From Mycobacterium sp. MS1601 (GTDB lineage: Bacteria > Actinomycetota > Actinomycetes > Mycobacteriales > Mycobacteriaceae), in contig NZ_CP019420.1 of the NCBI RefSeq assembly GCF_001984215.1, positions 2,232,001 through 2,296,000 on the forward strand: DNA of 64,000 nucleotides. The letters are read 5' to 3'. The stretch's first letter is position 1, and every line of letters begins with the position of its first letter. Positions 62,535 to 64,000 of the stretch are shown here, piece by piece. The translations under genes were made by a program, and so were the position numbers. A model generated the notes under the pieces. It saw nothing but the letters and a program-made list of their open reading frames with translations, was not told where the DNA came from and did not search any database.

Positions 62535-64000
62535 GTGCAGGTCACCAGCGTCGGCCACGCCGGCTTTCTGATCGAAACGAGTGCGGGCGACATTCTGTGC
62601 GACCCGTGGGTGAACCCGGCGTACTTCGGGTCGTGGTTTCCCTTCCCTGACAACAGTCAGTTGGACTGGGACCGGCTCGGCGATTGCGACTACCTCTACG
62701 TCTCACATCTGCACAAGGATCATTTCGACCCCGAGAACCTGCGCCGCCACGTCAACAAGGACGCCGTGGTGCTGCTGCCGGACTACCCGGTGCCCGATCT
62801 GCGCCGGGAGCTCGAAGCCCTGGGGTTCCACCGCTTCGTCGAGACAACCGATTCGGTCAAGCACCGCGTCAGCGGGCCCAAGGGCGACCTCGACGTCATG
62901 ATCATCGCGCTGCGCGCCCCCGCCGACGGACCCATCGGTGACTCCGGGCTGGTGGTCTCCGACGGCGAGACCGTCGCGTTCAACATGAACGACGCCCGCC
63001 CGGTGGACCTCGACGTGCTGGCGACGGAGTTCGGCCACGTCGACGTCCACATGCTGCAGTTCTCGGGTGCCATCTGGTACCCGATGGTCTACGACATGCC
63101 CGAGCGCGCCAAAGCGGCTTTCGGCACCCAGAAGCGGCAGCGCCAGATGGACCGCTGCCGCCAGTACATCGCCCAGGTCGGCGCGACCTGGGTCATTCCC
63201 TCGGCGGGGCCACCGTGCTTCCTCGACGACGACCTTCGGTTCCTCAACGACGACCACGGCGATCCGGCGAACATCTTCCCCGACCAGATGGTGTTCCTGG
63301 AGCAGATGCGCGCGGCAGGCCACGACCGCGGGTTGTTGATGATGCCCGGCACCCGTGCGGATTTCACCGGCTCTGAGTTGAACTCGCTGGAACATCCCCT
63401 GCCGGTCGAGGAGGTGGAAGCCATCTTCACCACCGGCAAAGCGGCCTACATCGCCGATTACGCCGAGCGGATGGCGCCCGTGCTGGCTGACCTGAAGGCC
63501 GGTTGGGCACCCGCTGCGGGAGAATCGCTGCTCGAGCCGCTACGCGAGCTGTTCGAACCGATCATGATCCAGTCCGATCAGATCTGCGACGGCATCGGCT
63601 ATCCGGTGCAACTACTGCTGGGCGCCGAGACCGTGGTTCTGGATTTCCCGAAACGGGCTGTACGCGAGCCGATTTCCGATGAGAAGTTCCGCTACGGATT
63701 CGAGATCGCACCGGAGTTGGTGCGCACGGTGCTACGCGACCGCGAGCCCGACTGGGTGAACACCATCTTCCTGTCCACCCGGTTCAAGGCGTGGCGGGTC
63801 GGCGGCTACAACGAGTACCTGTACACCTTCTTCAAATGCCTGACCAATGAGCGCATCGCCTACGCAGACGGCTGGTTCGCCGAAGCACACGACGACTCAG
63901 CCTCCATCACCGTCGACGGTTGGGAGATCCAGCGCCGGTGCCCGCACCTGAAAGCCGATCTGTCGAAATTCGGTGTGGTGGAAGGTGAGACGCTGACCTG
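62535..64000 (+). CDS. MBL-fold protein with C-terminal Rieske domain (Rv3818 orthologue), 3' truncated by the window
   Basis: A protein of at least 488 residues continuing past the window end. The N-terminal half is an UlaG-like metallo-beta-lactamase fold starting VTSVGHAGFLIETSAG, with metal motif VSHLHKDHFD (near residue 57). Near the end QRRCPHLKADLSKFGV contains the first Cys-x-His pair of a Rieske [2Fe-2S] cluster; the second pair must lie beyond the window. This combination matches M. tuberculosis Rv3818 (516 residues). The GTG at 62535 follows GAGAGG by 5 nt; an in-frame GTG lies 6 bp upstream. TAAGCT (62474-62479) may be its -10. Biochemical function unknown. Confidence 0.88.
   Translation, partial: MQVTSVGHAGFLIETSAGDILCDPWVNPAYFGSWFPFPDNSQLDWDRLGDCDYLYVSHLHKDHFDPENLRRHVNKDAVVLLPDYPVPDLRRELEALGFHRFVETTDSVKHRVSGPKGDLDVMIIALRAPADGPIGDSGLVVSDGETVAFNMNDARPVDLDVLATEFGHVDVHMLQFSGAIWYPMVYDMPERAKAAFGTQKRQRQMDRCRQYIAQVGATWVIPSAGPPCFLDDDLRFLNDDHGDPANIFPDQMVFLEQMRAAGHDRGLLMMPGTRADFTGSELNSLEHPLPVEEVEAIFTTGKAAYIADYAERMAPVLADLKAGWAPAAGESLLEPLRELFEPIMIQSDQICDGIGYPVQLLLGAETVVLDFPKRAVREPISDEKFRYGFEIAPELVRTVLRDREPDWVNTIFLSTRFKAWRVGGYNEYLYTFFKCLTNERIAYADGWFAEAHDDSASITVDGWEIQRRCPHLKADLSKFGVVEGETLT

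Overview
The window is chromosomal DNA from a high-GC actinobacterium and almost certainly from a rapid-growing, environmental Mycobacterium (Mycolicibacterium type). The backbone is the conserved mycobacterial cell-wall locus, in the same order as M. tuberculosis Rv3789-Rv3818: gtrA, dprE1, dprE2, aftA, embC, embA, embB, then accD4, pks13, fadD32, the Rv3802c lipase, the antigen 85 family, aftB, the DPPR synthase (ubiA family), a PAP2 phosphatase, glfT2, glf, erp, the Rv3811 amidase, a HAD phosphatase, two PlsC-type acyltransferases and the Rv3818-type MBL-Rieske protein. Absence of PE/PPE genes, a second full-length Ag85 paralogue beside fbpA, and environmental-type signalling and catabolic genes argue against the tuberculosis complex.

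Layout. 0-7.2 kb: accessory metabolism. A 5'-truncated class II aldolase, a LacI regulator and a YihS-like AGE-family sugar isomerase form a sugar cluster. Then come an acidic hypothetical protein, a PPOX-fold flavoprotein, an AhpD-like protein, a MocR regulator and an HD-domain protein. 7.2-7.4 kb: three 59-bp tandem repeats. 7.4-21.6 kb: arabinan precursor and polymer genes. DprE1/DprE2 make decaprenyl-phospho-arabinose, AftA primes the galactan, and EmbC/A/B extend the arabinan. 21.6-36.5 kb: an accessory block at a position occupied by unrelated genes in M. tuberculosis. It holds TetR/MFS, a GntR-NCS1 permease-amidase-PxpA cluster, an MBL hydrolase, and a four-gene CheB-CheR-hybrid kinase-GGDEF/EAL signalling operon. 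36.7-45.5 kb: the mycolate condensation operon (FadD32 activates the meromycolate chain, AccD4 carboxylates the alpha chain, Pks13 condenses them). 45.7-57.1 kb: mycolate transfer (Rv3802c lipase, MPT51, two Ag85), AftB, the DPPR synthase, GlfT2 and Glf, largely as overlapping minus-strand genes. 57.4-64 kb: Erp and envelope-related enzymes.

How it works together: the two backbone halves supply the arabinan (dprE1 to embB, aftB, ubiA), the galactan (glf, glfT2) and the mycolates (fadD32-pks13-accD4, fbp genes) of the mycolyl-arabinogalactan.

Sequence quality. Four genes (cheB, fadD32, fbpA, the Rv3811 amidase) each carry one frameshift that is repaired by adding a single base to a short C/G run. 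One of them, fadD32, is essential in known mycobacteria. A systematic homopolymer undercall in this assembly is the simplest explanation.

No rRNA, tRNA, CRISPR array or insertion sequence was recognised. No gene-free stretch exceeds 300 bp; the largest gaps are 7188-7403, 36475-36681, 45524-45738 and 57082-57371, and all four are described.
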